64,000 nucleotides of DNA from Halonotius sp046719765. GTDB lineage: Archaea; Halobacteriota; Halobacteria; Halobacteriales; Haloferacaceae. Shown one piece after another: positions 33,378 through 42,767 of this stretch (its first letter is position 1; the number at the start of each line of letters is the position of its first letter). The translations under genes were made by a program, and so were the position numbers. The DNA is taken from NCBI RefSeq assembly GCF_046719765.1, contig NZ_JABEBY010000008.1, forward strand, positions 70,084-134,083. Direction: 5' to 3'. The notes beneath the pieces are model-generated. The model was given only the letters and a program-made list of their open reading frames with translations, ran no database searches and was not told where the DNA came from.

Positions 33378-34013
33378 TTAGCAGACCGGTTTGGGGTTGA
33401 CACCCATCGCTTCTAGCGACTCGGTGTACTCGTCGTAGGCGGCCTGAATCGCCTTGGTTGCGGCCTCCTGGGCGCGCTCGCGGTCGGCATCGTCGGCACA
33501 GACCGCCGCAACGAGGTCGGCCGCCGCGTCGATCTGTTCGGAAACGTCGCTGCCGAGCCCCCGGAACAGACTCGCTGTCTGGGGGTCGGCCTCGCCGGTG
33601 AAGTAGCCGGTGTACTGCTCTTTTGATTTCTTGGCAACGAGACAGCGACCGACAAGGCCGCCAACGCGTTCGACCGTGTTATCGAACTCACGCAGCACCG
33701 ACTGAATCGCGGGCACGTCGTTGTCGGCGGCCCGCGGCGGGTCGTCGAGTTCGGCGGCGACCGTCTCGAAGTGGTCGGCCTCTTCGTCGGCAACGGTCGC
33801 AAAGAGGTCGGCTGCCTCAGCGTTGGCCTCGTTGTCGGCCCACGCAGCGAAGGTCTCGCTGGCGGCGTCCTCGGCGATTGCGGCCGCCCGAAGCACGGGT
33901 TCCGGATCGAGGTTGCCGTCGGTTTCGGCGTACAGTGCTTTCGAGGAGCCGAGCCGTGAGAGCGCGGTCTGGTTGGCCTCGCTGACGGCATCGACGAATT
34001 CGCTGGCTGTCAT
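33378..34013 (-). CDS. Ferritin-like/rubrerythrin-family protein
   Basis: A 211-residue helical protein. Residues about 20-90 include YAETDGNLDPEPVLRAAAIA and then VADEEADHFETVAAEL, whose ExxxxExxH-like spacing resembles the di-iron motif of rubrerythrins and ferritin-like proteins. A second helical pair follows. No rubredoxin domain is present. A role in oxidative stress or iron is inferred from the fold. Confidence 0.7.
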   Translation of the reverse strand: MTASEFVDAVSEANQTALSRLGSSKALYAETDGNLDPEPVLRAAAIAEDAASETFAAWADNEANAEAADLFATVADEEADHFETVAAELDDPPRAADNDVPAIQSVLREFDNTVERVGGLVGRCLVAKKSKEQYTGYFTGEADPQTASLFRGLGSDVSEQIDAAADLVAAVCADDADRERAQEAATKAIQAAYDEYTESLEAMGVNPKPVC

Positions 34014-34093
34014 ATTCGGGTGTAGACTGCGAGGGGTCTTGAGTCCTGCCAGTTCGATGGCGTCGCTACAGCTGTCGTCGTCCTTGTATCACG

Positions 34094-34099
34094 CAAAAA
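34094..34099 (-). terminator. T-run after the rhodanese gene
   Basis: On the minus strand, ATTTTTTGC lies about 120 bases downstream of the rhodanese stop and upstream of the ferritin-like gene. A six-T run in haloarchaea is a plausible terminator. Confidence 0.35.
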
Positions 34100-34220
34100 A
34101 TAACGGCGTTCGAGATTCGGTGCTCGGATGTCGCTGCCAACTCGGGGAAATGGCGTCGCTGGCTCGCGGGTCGTTTCTCCCCGCTCGCCTACCGAGACGC
34201 TCCGACGGTCGCGTCTCGCG

Positions 34221-35087
34221 TTAGTCGTCTGCTTCGCCCGTCTCGATCGGCGCGCCAACGAGGTTCCCCCACTCGGTCCACGACCCATCGTAGTTGATGG
34301 TGTCGTCGTAGCCGAGCAGTTCGTGCAGCGCGAACCAGGCAACCGACGAGCGCTCGCCGATCCGGCAGTAGGCGACGGTCGTCGAGTCGCCGTCGATGCC
34401 TTTCTCAGCGTAGAGTTCCTCGATCTCATCGGCGTCTTTGAACGTGCCGTCATCGTTGGTGACGGCTGCCCACGAGATGTTCTGGGCACCGGGGATGTGG
34501 CCGCCGCGCTGGGCGGTCTCCTGGAGGCCAGTCGGCGCGAGGATCTCCCCGGTGAACTCCTCGGGGGAGCGCACGTCGACGAGCGGCAGGTCGCGGTCGA
34601 TGGCGTTCTCGACATCGTCGCGGTAGGCGCGGATGGACTCCCGTGGACCGGAGGCGGTGTAGTCGACCGCGGAGAACGACGGCTCCTCGTCGGTCGTTGG
34701 GTAGTCGTTGTCGATCCAGTACTCGCGGCCACCGTCGAGCAGCTTCACGTCGTCGTGGCCGTAGTATTTGAACTGCCAGTAGGTGTAGGCCGCAAACCAG
34801 TTGGCGTTGTCACCGTAGAGCACCACGGTGGAATCCTCGGTGATGCCGGCCTCACCGAGCAGGGCCTCGAAGTCCTCCTTCGTGAGGATGTCGCGGGTGG
34901 TCTGATCCTGCAGATCCTCCTCCCAGTTGAAGCCGATGGCACCGGGGGCGTGGCTCTCCTCGTAGGCCTCGGTGTCAACGTCGACTTCCACGAGGCGATA
35001 GTCGGGGTCGTCGCTCTGGAACTCATCGAGATGGTCTTCGGCCCAATCGGCCGAGACCAGGACGTCTTTGGAGTAGTCTGATGACAT
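34221..35087 (-). CDS. Two-domain rhodanese (thiosulfate sulfurtransferase)
   Basis: A 288-residue protein with two rhodanese domains. The C-terminal domain has the active-site loop CRIGERS with Cys241 and the preceding DVRSPEEFTGE substrate-domain element. The N-terminal domain, ending at about residue 130, has no active Cys (YGDNANWF at that position). It moves sulfane sulfur from thiosulfate to an acceptor. It diverges from a second rhodanese gene at 35349. Confidence 0.92.
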   Translation of the reverse strand: MSSDYSKDVLVSADWAEDHLDEFQSDDPDYRLVEVDVDTEAYEESHAPGAIGFNWEEDLQDQTTRDILTKEDFEALLGEAGITEDSTVVLYGDNANWFAAYTYWQFKYYGHDDVKLLDGGREYWIDNDYPTTDEEPSFSAVDYTASGPRESIRAYRDDVENAIDRDLPLVDVRSPEEFTGEILAPTGLQETAQRGGHIPGAQNISWAAVTNDDGTFKDADEIEELYAEKGIDGDSTTVAYCRIGERSSVAWFALHELLGYDDTINYDGSWTEWGNLVGAPIETGEADD

Positions 35088-35348
35088 ACACGCCTTCGTT
35101 CACCCCCTACCCGTATAGACCTACACCCAACGGTGGTTTCGACCGGTCCTAAACGATCCCGGAGAGTTTTGCAGGGATCGACGCCGACGACCGGCCACCG
35201 CCGTCGCCGAGGCCGCCGCAGTCCGTGCCGGCCGGCTGCCGACCCACCGTGGTTCCCCAAAAACAGGCAATTGTCTCCGCTATCCGCGAACACCGGCGGC
35301 CATCGGCCGCGGCGAACGGTTGAATGGCCGGGGGGACAAACGGCGTGT

Positions 35349-36146
35349 ATGCCCGATTCACTATTGGTCGACCCTGAGTGGCTCGCTGCCCACCGGGACG
35401 ACCCCGCTGTACATCTCGTTGATGTACGCGAACTGTGGGAGTACGACACGATCGGCCACATCCCCGGCGCGGTCACCATCCCCTTCGACAGCTACCGTGA
35501 CGACGACAGCCCCGATCCGGGGACGCTGCCCGGTGCCGACGCGTTTGGACAACTGCTCGGCGAGGCTGGCATCGACCCGGATGACACCATCGTCGCCTAC
35601 GACGACACCCACGGCGTTTTTGCTGCTCGGTTGCTCGTGACGGCGCTCGCCTACGGCCACGAGCACGTCGCCCTCCTCGATGGCGATTTTAGCGCGTGGC
35701 AGCGAGCTTACGAGACGACGACCGAGTCGCCGACCAACGAGGCTGTCAGCTACGAGATCGACGGGCTTGCCCCAACAGCACCGATCGTCGACCGGGCGGC
35801 CGTCGAGACGGCGATCGCCGACGAGACGGCGACCCTGCTTGACACCCGCAACGAGGCCGAATACGACGAGAGCCACCTGCCGGGGGCGATCCGGATCGAC
35901 TGGCGGGAGTTTGTCGACGACGAGAGCCGCGGCGTCAGACCGGCCGCCGAGATCGAAACGCTGCTGACCGATCGGGGGATCAGCACCGACCGCGACCAGC
36001 GGATCATCCTCTACTGTAACACCTCCCGCCGCCTCAGCCACACCTTCGTCGTCCTCCGCTCGCTGGGGTTCACCGATGTCGTCATCTACGAGGGGAGCAT
36101 GACCGACTGGGAAGCCGCCGGCGGCGTGACCGAGACCACAGCGTAA
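35349..36146 (+). CDS. Second two-domain rhodanese, atypical active-site loop
   Basis: A 265-residue protein. The first domain is inactive (AYDDTHGVF at the usual Cys position). The second has HLPGA and the catalytic loop CNTSRR with Cys223, which matches neither the CRxGxR type of the divergent neighbour nor the CGSGVTA type of mercaptopyruvate enzymes. The acceptor may thus differ. Its ATG lies 261 bases from the neighbour's start. Confidence 0.85.
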   Translation: MPDSLLVDPEWLAAHRDDPAVHLVDVRELWEYDTIGHIPGAVTIPFDSYRDDDSPDPGTLPGADAFGQLLGEAGIDPDDTIVAYDDTHGVFAARLLVTALAYGHEHVALLDGDFSAWQRAYETTTESPTNEAVSYEIDGLAPTAPIVDRAAVETAIADETATLLDTRNEAEYDESHLPGAIRIDWREFVDDESRGVRPAAEIETLLTDRGISTDRDQRIILYCNTSRRLSHTFVVLRSLGFTDVVIYEGSMTDWEAAGGVTETTA

Positions 36147-36234
36147 CCGGACTGTGCAATGATGTATCCTAATGAGCCAGTTGACCGCCAACAATCGCGG
36201 ATCTCATTTACGCAGTCACGATCAAGGGGGTTGT

Positions 36235-36699
36235 ATGACTGATCGGCAGCCCGATGACTCGGCGGCACCCGATCCGACCGTCATCGAGTATCTTGTCGTC
36301 ACCGTCGGGGATGTGGTCGCCGCGCTGGAGGCGACACTTGGCACCGGTCGGGACACCGTCCTGCGGATCACGCCGCCGTTTAGCGGGCGGATGCGGGCAC
36401 GCTTGCATGTCGCTGGTGGAGAGGGGACGTACGACAGTTCGGAGCCGATCCATATCGATCCGCAGGCTCTCGTCGAGCCGGTGCCGTCGTATCCGACCGC
36501 GGCGGAGACGGCCGCGGAGTTGGACAACCCCGAGGATATCAACACCGAGCGACACGAGGCGGCCCACAGCGAGCGACTCACCGCGTGGCGCGAGACAGTC
36601 CGCCGATCGATCGCCGACGAGGCAACCATCGAGACGCCGGCGGGATCGATCAGCGTCACGGTGCAGTCACTCGGTGGGCCAGAGACCGATACCGACTAG
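36235..36699 (+). CDS. Haloarchaeal protein of unknown function
   Basis: A 154-residue acidic protein beginning MTDRQPDDSAAPDPTVIEYL, containing GDVVAALEATLGTGRDTVLR then SGRMRARLHVAG. It has no transmembrane segment or recognised motif. The start at 36235 is the first strong ATG; the frame is open for 63 bases upstream. Located between a rhodanese gene and the cold shock gene. Confidence 0.6.
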   Translation: MTDRQPDDSAAPDPTVIEYLVVTVGDVVAALEATLGTGRDTVLRITPPFSGRMRARLHVAGGEGTYDSSEPIHIDPQALVEPVPSYPTAAETAAELDNPEDINTERHEAAHSERLTAWRETVRRSIADEATIETPAGSISVTVQSLGGPETDTD

Positions 36700-36754
36700 G
36701 CAGGCTATCGACTGTTTGCTGTCGCTGGCGATACGGTGGCACCGCTAGGTGGCG

Positions 36755-36768
36755 AAAAAATACGAAAA
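36755..36768 (-). terminator. T-rich terminator after the cold shock gene
   Basis: On the minus strand TTTTCGTATTTTTT lies about 16 bases after the cspA stop, a strong archaeal T-rich terminator. Confidence 0.55.
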
Positions 36769-36784
36769 CCCGATCGTTGACCGT

Positions 36785-36979
36785 CTACAACCGCTGTAGG
36801 TTCGTCGCTCGGGGGCCTTTGTCTGCCTGTTCGATATCGAACTCGACCTCTTCTCCCTCTTCGAGATCAGGGCCGCCAACGTCTTCCATGTGGAAGAACA
36901 CGTCGTCGTCCGACTCTTCTGTTTCGATGAATCCGTAACCGCCTGTGTCGTTGAAGAACGCAACCGTACCTTGTGCCAT
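36785..36979 (-). CDS. cspA: Cold shock domain protein
   Basis: A 64-residue OB-fold protein, MAQGTVAFFNDTGGYGFIET, with RNP motifs GYGFI and DVFFHM, and acidic surface. It binds single-stranded nucleic acid, probably as an RNA chaperone. The start is set at 36979 (family N-terminus). A TATA-like ATAAATATAT lies at 37017-37027, giving a short leader. Confidence 0.93.
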   Translation of the reverse strand: MAQGTVAFFNDTGGYGFIETEESDDDVFFHMEDVGGPDLEEGEEVEFDIEQADKGPRATNLQRL

Positions 36980-37016
36980 TCGCAACTACTCCAGCCGAAA
37001 GTTCGTCGCTCAGATA

Positions 37017-37027
37017 CATATATTTAT
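37017..37027 (-). promoter_or_regulatory. cspA promoter
   Basis: On the minus strand ATAAATATAT is a good TATA box, about 42 bases upstream of the cspA ATG, giving an inferred start site near 36995 and a leader of about 15 bases. Confidence 0.5.
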
Positions 37028-37121
37028 GGGTCATCTCAGATCGCAGGGTTTGTTGGCTCTTCTGTCGCCTCAGGCTGGTTCCGTGAGCGATATCGACGGG
37101 TTGAGGCCAATTTCACCCGAA

Positions 37122-37130
37122 TTTAAATAT
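37122..37130 (+). promoter_or_regulatory. TATA box of the small membrane protein gene at 37152
   Basis: TTTAAATAT is centred 26 bases before the ATG at 37152, as expected for a leaderless haloarchaeal transcript. Confidence 0.55.
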
Positions 37131-37151
37131 CTGAGCAGCGGACACCCTTGT

Positions 37152-37320
37152 ATGGGGGACGACGACAACGACCCACTCGCCAGGCCGTCCGGACGCGATT
37201 TCGGGCTGGGGCCGATCATGGTGGTGCTGCTGTTGCTCATTACGCTCGCCATCGCCGGTATCGTCGGACTGCTCTTTCTCGCCCCGGATCTCGTTGTGAT
37301 CTCGCCAGGTGCTGTCGACG

Positions 37321-37340
<20 letters not shown>
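37152..37340 (+). CDS. Small single-helix membrane protein
   Basis: A 62-residue protein, MGDDDNDPLARPSGRDFGLG and then a hydrophobic helix of about 25 residues (PIMVVLLLLITLAIAGIVGL). The acidic N-terminus would face the cytoplasm or the outside. It has a good leaderless promoter. Its last 20 bases overlap the end of the PPS gene on the other strand. Function unknown. Confidence 0.7.
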
Positions 37341-38067
<727 letters not shown>

Positions 38068-38148
38068 TGTCGGCTGTTGGACTCCGGCGGCAAAACGTTC
38101 GCTCTTCGGCGTCGACATCAGCCACGACGCAGCCACGCCGCTCGCTGG

Positions 38149-40356
38149 TCAGAGCTTGTCGGCCGCCAGTGCTTGGTCGGAGCGCCGCCGTGACTGCTCG
38201 ACTCGGCGTTCGCTCGCCCGCTCGATGTCGTCGGGCAGCGAGTCGCTGGCCTCCGCCAACCGCGTGGCGGCGCGCTCAAGCCGATCTTGGACGTTGGCGA
38301 GGCTCTGATCGGCCTGCCCGCGGTCGCCGGCCGCAGCACGTTCGGCGGCCCGACGGGCGGATTCGGTGATGGCCTCAAGTGCTCGTCGCAGGCCACGAAC
38401 CGCGTTTTCCGACCCCTCAAGCGTCTCGTTGCGGCCGGCTCTGTCGGAGCTACCGTCCGAGTCGGCCGTCTCGTTCGTTTCGTCGCTATCGGTGGTCTCG
38501 GTGTCGTCGTCAGAATCGTCGCTGTCGCTGTCATCGCTGTCATCGCCCTCCTCGACCGCTGCGACGGCGGCACTCGTCTCCTCGGCCACGTCGGCGAGAT
38601 ACGTCGCCAGCGAGGCCTTGCCGGTTTGGGGGTTGTCGAGTCGAACCCGCTCGTCGGCCTCGGTGGCGGCTTGGTTGACGCGGATCGCGCCGATTTCGTC
38701 ATCGCTGTCTCTGACTTCGGTCGTGTACGCGCCGCCGCGGTGAACGTAGACGGCGTCGGGCCCCGACAGCGGCGCGTCGTAGAGCCGGCCGGCGAAGTCG
38801 TCCTCGACGGCGAGATCGGTGAGGTCGCTGTCGGATTCGCTGGGGTCGACTTCGAGTTTCGTCGCGTTCTCGCGGGCGACAAGCGGGATCGATCCCTCGA
38901 CGCCGGCCGGCGTTACCCCGCTGTCCGCGACACCGACCGTCTCGCTGTGGGGTTCGACGCCGGCCCCGTTGACGGTCAGCCGGTGCTCGCCCGCGGGCAC
39001 GTCGTCGACGACGGCGACGCCATTGAACGTCGGGACGGCCTCGGGGTCGCTCTCCAACAGCGCGACGCCTTCGACCCCGAGGTCGGCGGTCGTTAGCCCC
39101 TCGTTTTCGGGAGCGTCGTCGTTGCTGACGGCCTGTGAGAGGCTGGCAACGACGGTCGATGCCGAGGCCCGCGCGCCGATGGCGTCGTACCGCTCGGCCA
39201 GCGTGGCGCGGTGGTTCCGATCCGAGATGTCCGCGGCCGGGTCGTCGTATCGCGGTTGTTCCCACGGCACGCCAGTGCTCGTGATGTGACCGGCGATAGC
39301 GTCCTCGGCGAACTGTGGCACCGAAAACTCGAAGCTCAACTGCGGGCCGGTGAACGCCGTGATGTGTTCGATCTCGCTCGTCGGGACGAGGTCGTACTCG
39401 GCGTCAACGCTTTCCTCGGCTTCGATCTCGCCGGCTTCGTCCCGGCCGGCGTACTGGAAGACCAACCCCGTAGCTCTGGCAGGCAACTCGCTCGGCGGCG
39501 AGGCGAGTTCGCGGAACGAGCTCACGGTCAGCCCTTCGCCGATCAGATCCTCGCGCTCAACGGCCGGCAGGCGGTCATGTTCGTAGAGCGGCGCGCCCTC
39601 GTACTCCGGGACGAGGTAGGGGAGTCGGGAGCCCTCGTCGCGGGGGAGGCCGTAGGCAATCGGGAGGTTGACCACGTCCTGAATGGTCTCGATAGCACTG
39701 TTGGTGATGTCGGCGAGCGCGCCGTCGACCGAGAGCCGTTGGAACCGATCGGCGATCTCGTTGACAGACAGCGCGCTGGAGTGTGAGCCCAACTCGGAGA
39801 GAATCCGTGGTTGGGTGTCGGGATCGGGATCAAGGAACTCATTGTTGGGAACCTTACGAGAGTGAGAGCTGGCAACATAGAGTTGAGGCTCCTCGGTTTC
39901 GGTGTCCACGAATACGTGGAGGACTTCCCAGTCGTGCCAGTGGAAATTGGTCGTGAACTGGTCGAACGCCGAATAATACCAAAACTGGACGACCGAAAGC
40001 GGCGAGTCCTCATACGAGATGCCGTGGTAGAACATCGTGAGTTCGGGCGGCGACTCGGCGTCCTTCGACGCCGCAGTATAGTCGTTGAGCGCGTCGAAAC
40101 CGTCGACGACCGGCTCGCCGTCCTGCTCGGACTCGTAGGTTCGGGGATCAGTCGGGAACCATTTCTCGGCCTCGTCGAAGTACAGCGTCGGGGCGTACGC
40201 CTCGGCGAGCGCGCGGGTGCGCTCCTCGCTCAGTGTGGTGGTGCTGCGATCCGGCGCGGGCTCGCTCGCCGAACAGCCAGCGAGCGACGCCGTTCCGGCG
40301 ATACCGAGCGACGTGAGTAGACTGCGACGGTTGAGGTGGAGCCGTGGTGACGACAT
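38149..40356 (-). CDS. Tat lipoprotein with Vps62-like domain
   Basis: A 735-residue exported protein. It starts MSSPRLHLNRRSLLTSLGIA with twin Arg and a lipobox LAGC (Cys28). Residues about 50-200 read YAPTLYFDEAEKWFPTDP, then FYHGISY and FWYYSAFDQF, matching Vps62-related domains seen in secreted proteins. The rest has a beta-rich stalk and a C-terminal coiled, Ser/Asp- and Ala-rich region (AAAERAAAGD) of about 150 residues. Its role is unknown. It is inserted between the two CoA genes on the same strand. Confidence 0.75.
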   Translation of the reverse strand: MSSPRLHLNRRSLLTSLGIAGTASLAGCSASEPAPDRSTTTLSEERTRALAEAYAPTLYFDEAEKWFPTDPRTYESEQDGEPVVDGFDALNDYTAASKDAESPPELTMFYHGISYEDSPLSVVQFWYYSAFDQFTTNFHWHDWEVLHVFVDTETEEPQLYVASSHSRKVPNNEFLDPDPDTQPRILSELGSHSSALSVNEIADRFQRLSVDGALADITNSAIETIQDVVNLPIAYGLPRDEGSRLPYLVPEYEGAPLYEHDRLPAVEREDLIGEGLTVSSFRELASPPSELPARATGLVFQYAGRDEAGEIEAEESVDAEYDLVPTSEIEHITAFTGPQLSFEFSVPQFAEDAIAGHITSTGVPWEQPRYDDPAADISDRNHRATLAERYDAIGARASASTVVASLSQAVSNDDAPENEGLTTADLGVEGVALLESDPEAVPTFNGVAVVDDVPAGEHRLTVNGAGVEPHSETVGVADSGVTPAGVEGSIPLVARENATKLEVDPSESDSDLTDLAVEDDFAGRLYDAPLSGPDAVYVHRGGAYTTEVRDSDDEIGAIRVNQAATEADERVRLDNPQTGKASLATYLADVAEETSAAVAAVEEGDDSDDSDSDDSDDDTETTDSDETNETADSDGSSDRAGRNETLEGSENAVRGLRRALEAITESARRAAERAAAGDRGQADQSLANVQDRLERAATRLAEASDSLPDDIERASERRVEQSRRRSDQALAADKL

Positions 40357-40465
40357 GAGTCACCGAACACGTCCTATTGTTGCAGCCGGGCGAAAAGACA
40401 TGCCTCCGTTTCCACGGGCGAACGAATAGGTCTTCTGGCGCGTAGACACCGCGGTTTTGGCGTCG

Positions 40466-41308
40466 TCACTCCTCGTCGACGAGCCGAGCCCCGCAGGCGT
40501 CGGTGCGACACCGCTGTGGGTCGTAGCCCGCCGCTGAGAGCCCCTTGTCGGTCGCAAAAACGGTGTTACCGAGCATCGCCATCGCGGCATCGCCGCCAGC
40601 GTCGTCGACGGCGGCGATAGCGTCAGCGACCTCGTCGGTCAACAGATCGGCCTCCTCGGCGAACGTCCGGGAGACGGCGATGAACTGCTCGACGGTCGGT
40701 CGTTCCAGCAGCCGGCTGAGTGCCGATTCGCCCGCGAGGGTGAGGCCGTCGGTGTCGCCGGCGAGAACCTCCTCGGTCGACACCTCGCCGAAGGTGACGT
40801 ATTCGATGCGGGGTCGAGCGGGCAGCCCATCAAGGCGGCCGTGACTCGGTGAGCCGGGATCGATCCGGATCGGCAGCCCGCCGCGGGCTTGGGCGACCAC
40901 ATCGCCGAGGCCGGTGCCGGCTTCGACCTCCGCACAGTGAGCCAGTGTGATCAGCTCGTTTTCGGTCTTCCCGCAGTCGAAAATGGCGTTGGCGGCGAGC
41001 GCGGTGCCGAGGGCGACCGCACCGGAGACGCCGAACCCCGCGCCGACCGGCAGCGACGTGGTGGCGTCGACCGCGGCATCGACGCCGAGGCGAGTGCAAA
41101 CGTCGTCGACGGCGGTGATCGACACGTCGTCGCCGTTGAGTCGACAGCCGCTGCCGGGGGCAACAGTCACCTCGACGCCGTCTGAGAGCGTGATCCCAGC
41201 CCCGCGGCTGCCCGCCTGCGCGCAGGTGGCGGCCGTATGCGCGCTGAAGAAGCCGGTGATGTGGCCCGGCACGAACGCCGTCGCCGAGGAATCGTTTTCC
41301 GATACCAT
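40466..41308 (-). CDS. Pantoate kinase
   Basis: A 280-residue GHMP-family kinase. It begins MVSENDSSATAFVPGHITGF, with the ATP-binding loop LPVGAGFGVSGAVALGTA (about residues 85-102) and a C-terminal glycine-rich ATP motif region. Archaeal pantoate kinase makes 4-phosphopantoate for PPS (37321-38067), in place of the bacterial PanC/PanK route. The family hallmark, phosphorylation of pantoate before ligation, is established knowledge; the assignment rests on the sequence pattern and on the nearby PPS. Confidence 0.88.
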   Translation of the reverse strand: MVSENDSSATAFVPGHITGFFSAHTAATCAQAGSRGAGITLSDGVEVTVAPGSGCRLNGDDVSITAVDDVCTRLGVDAAVDATTSLPVGAGFGVSGAVALGTALAANAIFDCGKTENELITLAHCAEVEAGTGLGDVVAQARGGLPIRIDPGSPSHGRLDGLPARPRIEYVTFGEVSTEEVLAGDTDGLTLAGESALSRLLERPTVEQFIAVSRTFAEEADLLTDEVADAIAAVDDAGGDAAMAMLGNTVFATDKGLSAAGYDPQRCRTDACGARLVDEE

Positions 41309-41348
41309 GTGTTGGTGGTCGCAGTGCCCTCCGGTGACCGACGGCTCC

Positions 41349-42653
41349 CTACGGCGACAGCCGCTGTCGATCCCGCGGGAACAGCACACCTTCACGAATA
41401 TTGTCGAGACCGAGCAGCGTCATCACGAGTCGCTCGCCGCCAAGCCCGAAGCCGGCGTGCGGCGGCATCCCGTATTTGAACATCTTCGTGTAGTAGTCGA
41501 ACGCCTCGGGGTCGAGACCCTGCTGTTCGAACCCTTCGATCAGGTGGTCGTAGCGGTGTTCACGCTGGCCGCCGGAGACGAGTTCCATCCGCGGGTGCAT
41601 CAGGTCGAAGCCCGTCGAAAGCTGGTCGTCGTCGTCCTGATCCATGATGTAGAACGGTTTGATCTCGCTGGGCCAGTCGGTGATGAAATAGTGCTCACCC
41701 ACGTCTTCGCCGAGGGCGACCTCGCCTTCGGTCGGCAGGTCGTCGCCCCACAGCAGTTGCTCGTCGAGTTCGCCGGTCGCGTTGATGCGCTCGATGGCCT
41801 CCTCGTAGCTGAGTCGTGGGAACTCGCCTGAGGGGACTTCGAACTCCTCGGCAAGCCCGAGCGCGTCGAGTTCGTCCTGACAGTTTTCGGCGACGGCCTC
41901 GTAGGCGGCGGTGACGACGGCCTCGGCCACGTCCATCGCCTCGTTTTGATCGCAGAAGGCCCCCTCGAAGTCGATGGAGGTCGCCTCGTTGAGGTGTCGC
42001 GGCGTGTTGTGTTCCTCGGCGCGGAAGATCGGGCCGATCTCGAAGACGCGTTCGACGTTCGAGCCGGCGATCAGCTGTTTGAACAGCTGTGGGCTCTGGT
42101 TCATGAACGCTTCCTCGCCGAAGTAGGTGATCGGGAAGAGTTCGGTGCCGCCTTCGGTGCCGGTGGCGACGATCTTCGGCGTGTTGATCTCGGTACAGTC
42201 CAGCTCGCGGAACGTCTCGCGGGCGGCGTGTTGGATCTCCGCGCGGATCGTGAAGATCGCCTGTACCTCCTCCTTGCGGAGGTCAAGCGTGCGGTTGTTG
42301 AGCCGCGTCGAGAGTTCGGCGTCGACCTTCCCGGAGGGATCGAGCGGGAGTTCGGTGTCGGCTTCGGCGATGACCTCGACCGAGTCGGGCGTAATCTCGA
42401 CGCCCGTGGGTGCGCGCGGTTCCTCGTCGACCTCGCCGGTCACGGAGATCACGCTCTCGCGGGCGACGTTCAACCCGGTCTCGACGAGGTCGTCATCCAT
42501 CTCGTCCTTCTCAAATTTGATCTGAATCTTGCCTGTGGTGTCGCGCAGGATCAGAAAGGCGATGCCGCCGAGGTCGCGGAGCTCGTGCACCCAGCCGGCA
42601 ACTGTGGCCGTCTCGCCGGGTTCAGCATCCGCGGTGTAGGTTCGGTTTTCCAT
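41349..42653 (-). CDS. aspS: Aspartyl-tRNA synthetase (archaeal type)
   Basis: A 434-residue class II synthetase. Residues about 15-110 are an OB-fold anticodon-binding domain (TVAGWVHELRDLGGIAFLIL). Motif 2 is FRAEEHNTPRHLNEATSID and motif 3 is GGERLVMTLLGLDNIREGVL. The C-terminus is PRDRQRLSP. It charges tRNA-Asp; whether it also charges tRNA-Asn depends on residues I cannot judge reliably. Its ATG is 115 bases from the divergent DUF790 gene start. Confidence 0.95.
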   Translation of the reverse strand: MENRTYTADAEPGETATVAGWVHELRDLGGIAFLILRDTTGKIQIKFEKDEMDDDLVETGLNVARESVISVTGEVDEEPRAPTGVEITPDSVEVIAEADTELPLDPSGKVDAELSTRLNNRTLDLRKEEVQAIFTIRAEIQHAARETFRELDCTEINTPKIVATGTEGGTELFPITYFGEEAFMNQSPQLFKQLIAGSNVERVFEIGPIFRAEEHNTPRHLNEATSIDFEGAFCDQNEAMDVAEAVVTAAYEAVAENCQDELDALGLAEEFEVPSGEFPRLSYEEAIERINATGELDEQLLWGDDLPTEGEVALGEDVGEHYFITDWPSEIKPFYIMDQDDDDQLSTGFDLMHPRMELVSGGQREHRYDHLIEGFEQQGLDPEAFDYYTKMFKYGMPPHAGFGLGGERLVMTLLGLDNIREGVLFPRDRQRLSP

Positions 42654-42767
42654 ACCCGATGCTGTCGGTCGCTGCCCTTAAACTCGGCTGATTCCGGTTG
42701 CGCCATCCTCGGCACGACCGGTCTGTGCCTCGGGGCGTTTTTACCACCGCGCGACGAACGCGAGGGC

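Noticed and set aside
41946..42767. Open frame extending the Bax1-like gene upstream
   Set aside because: This part is antisense to aspS. The GTG at 42768 gives the expected N-terminus.
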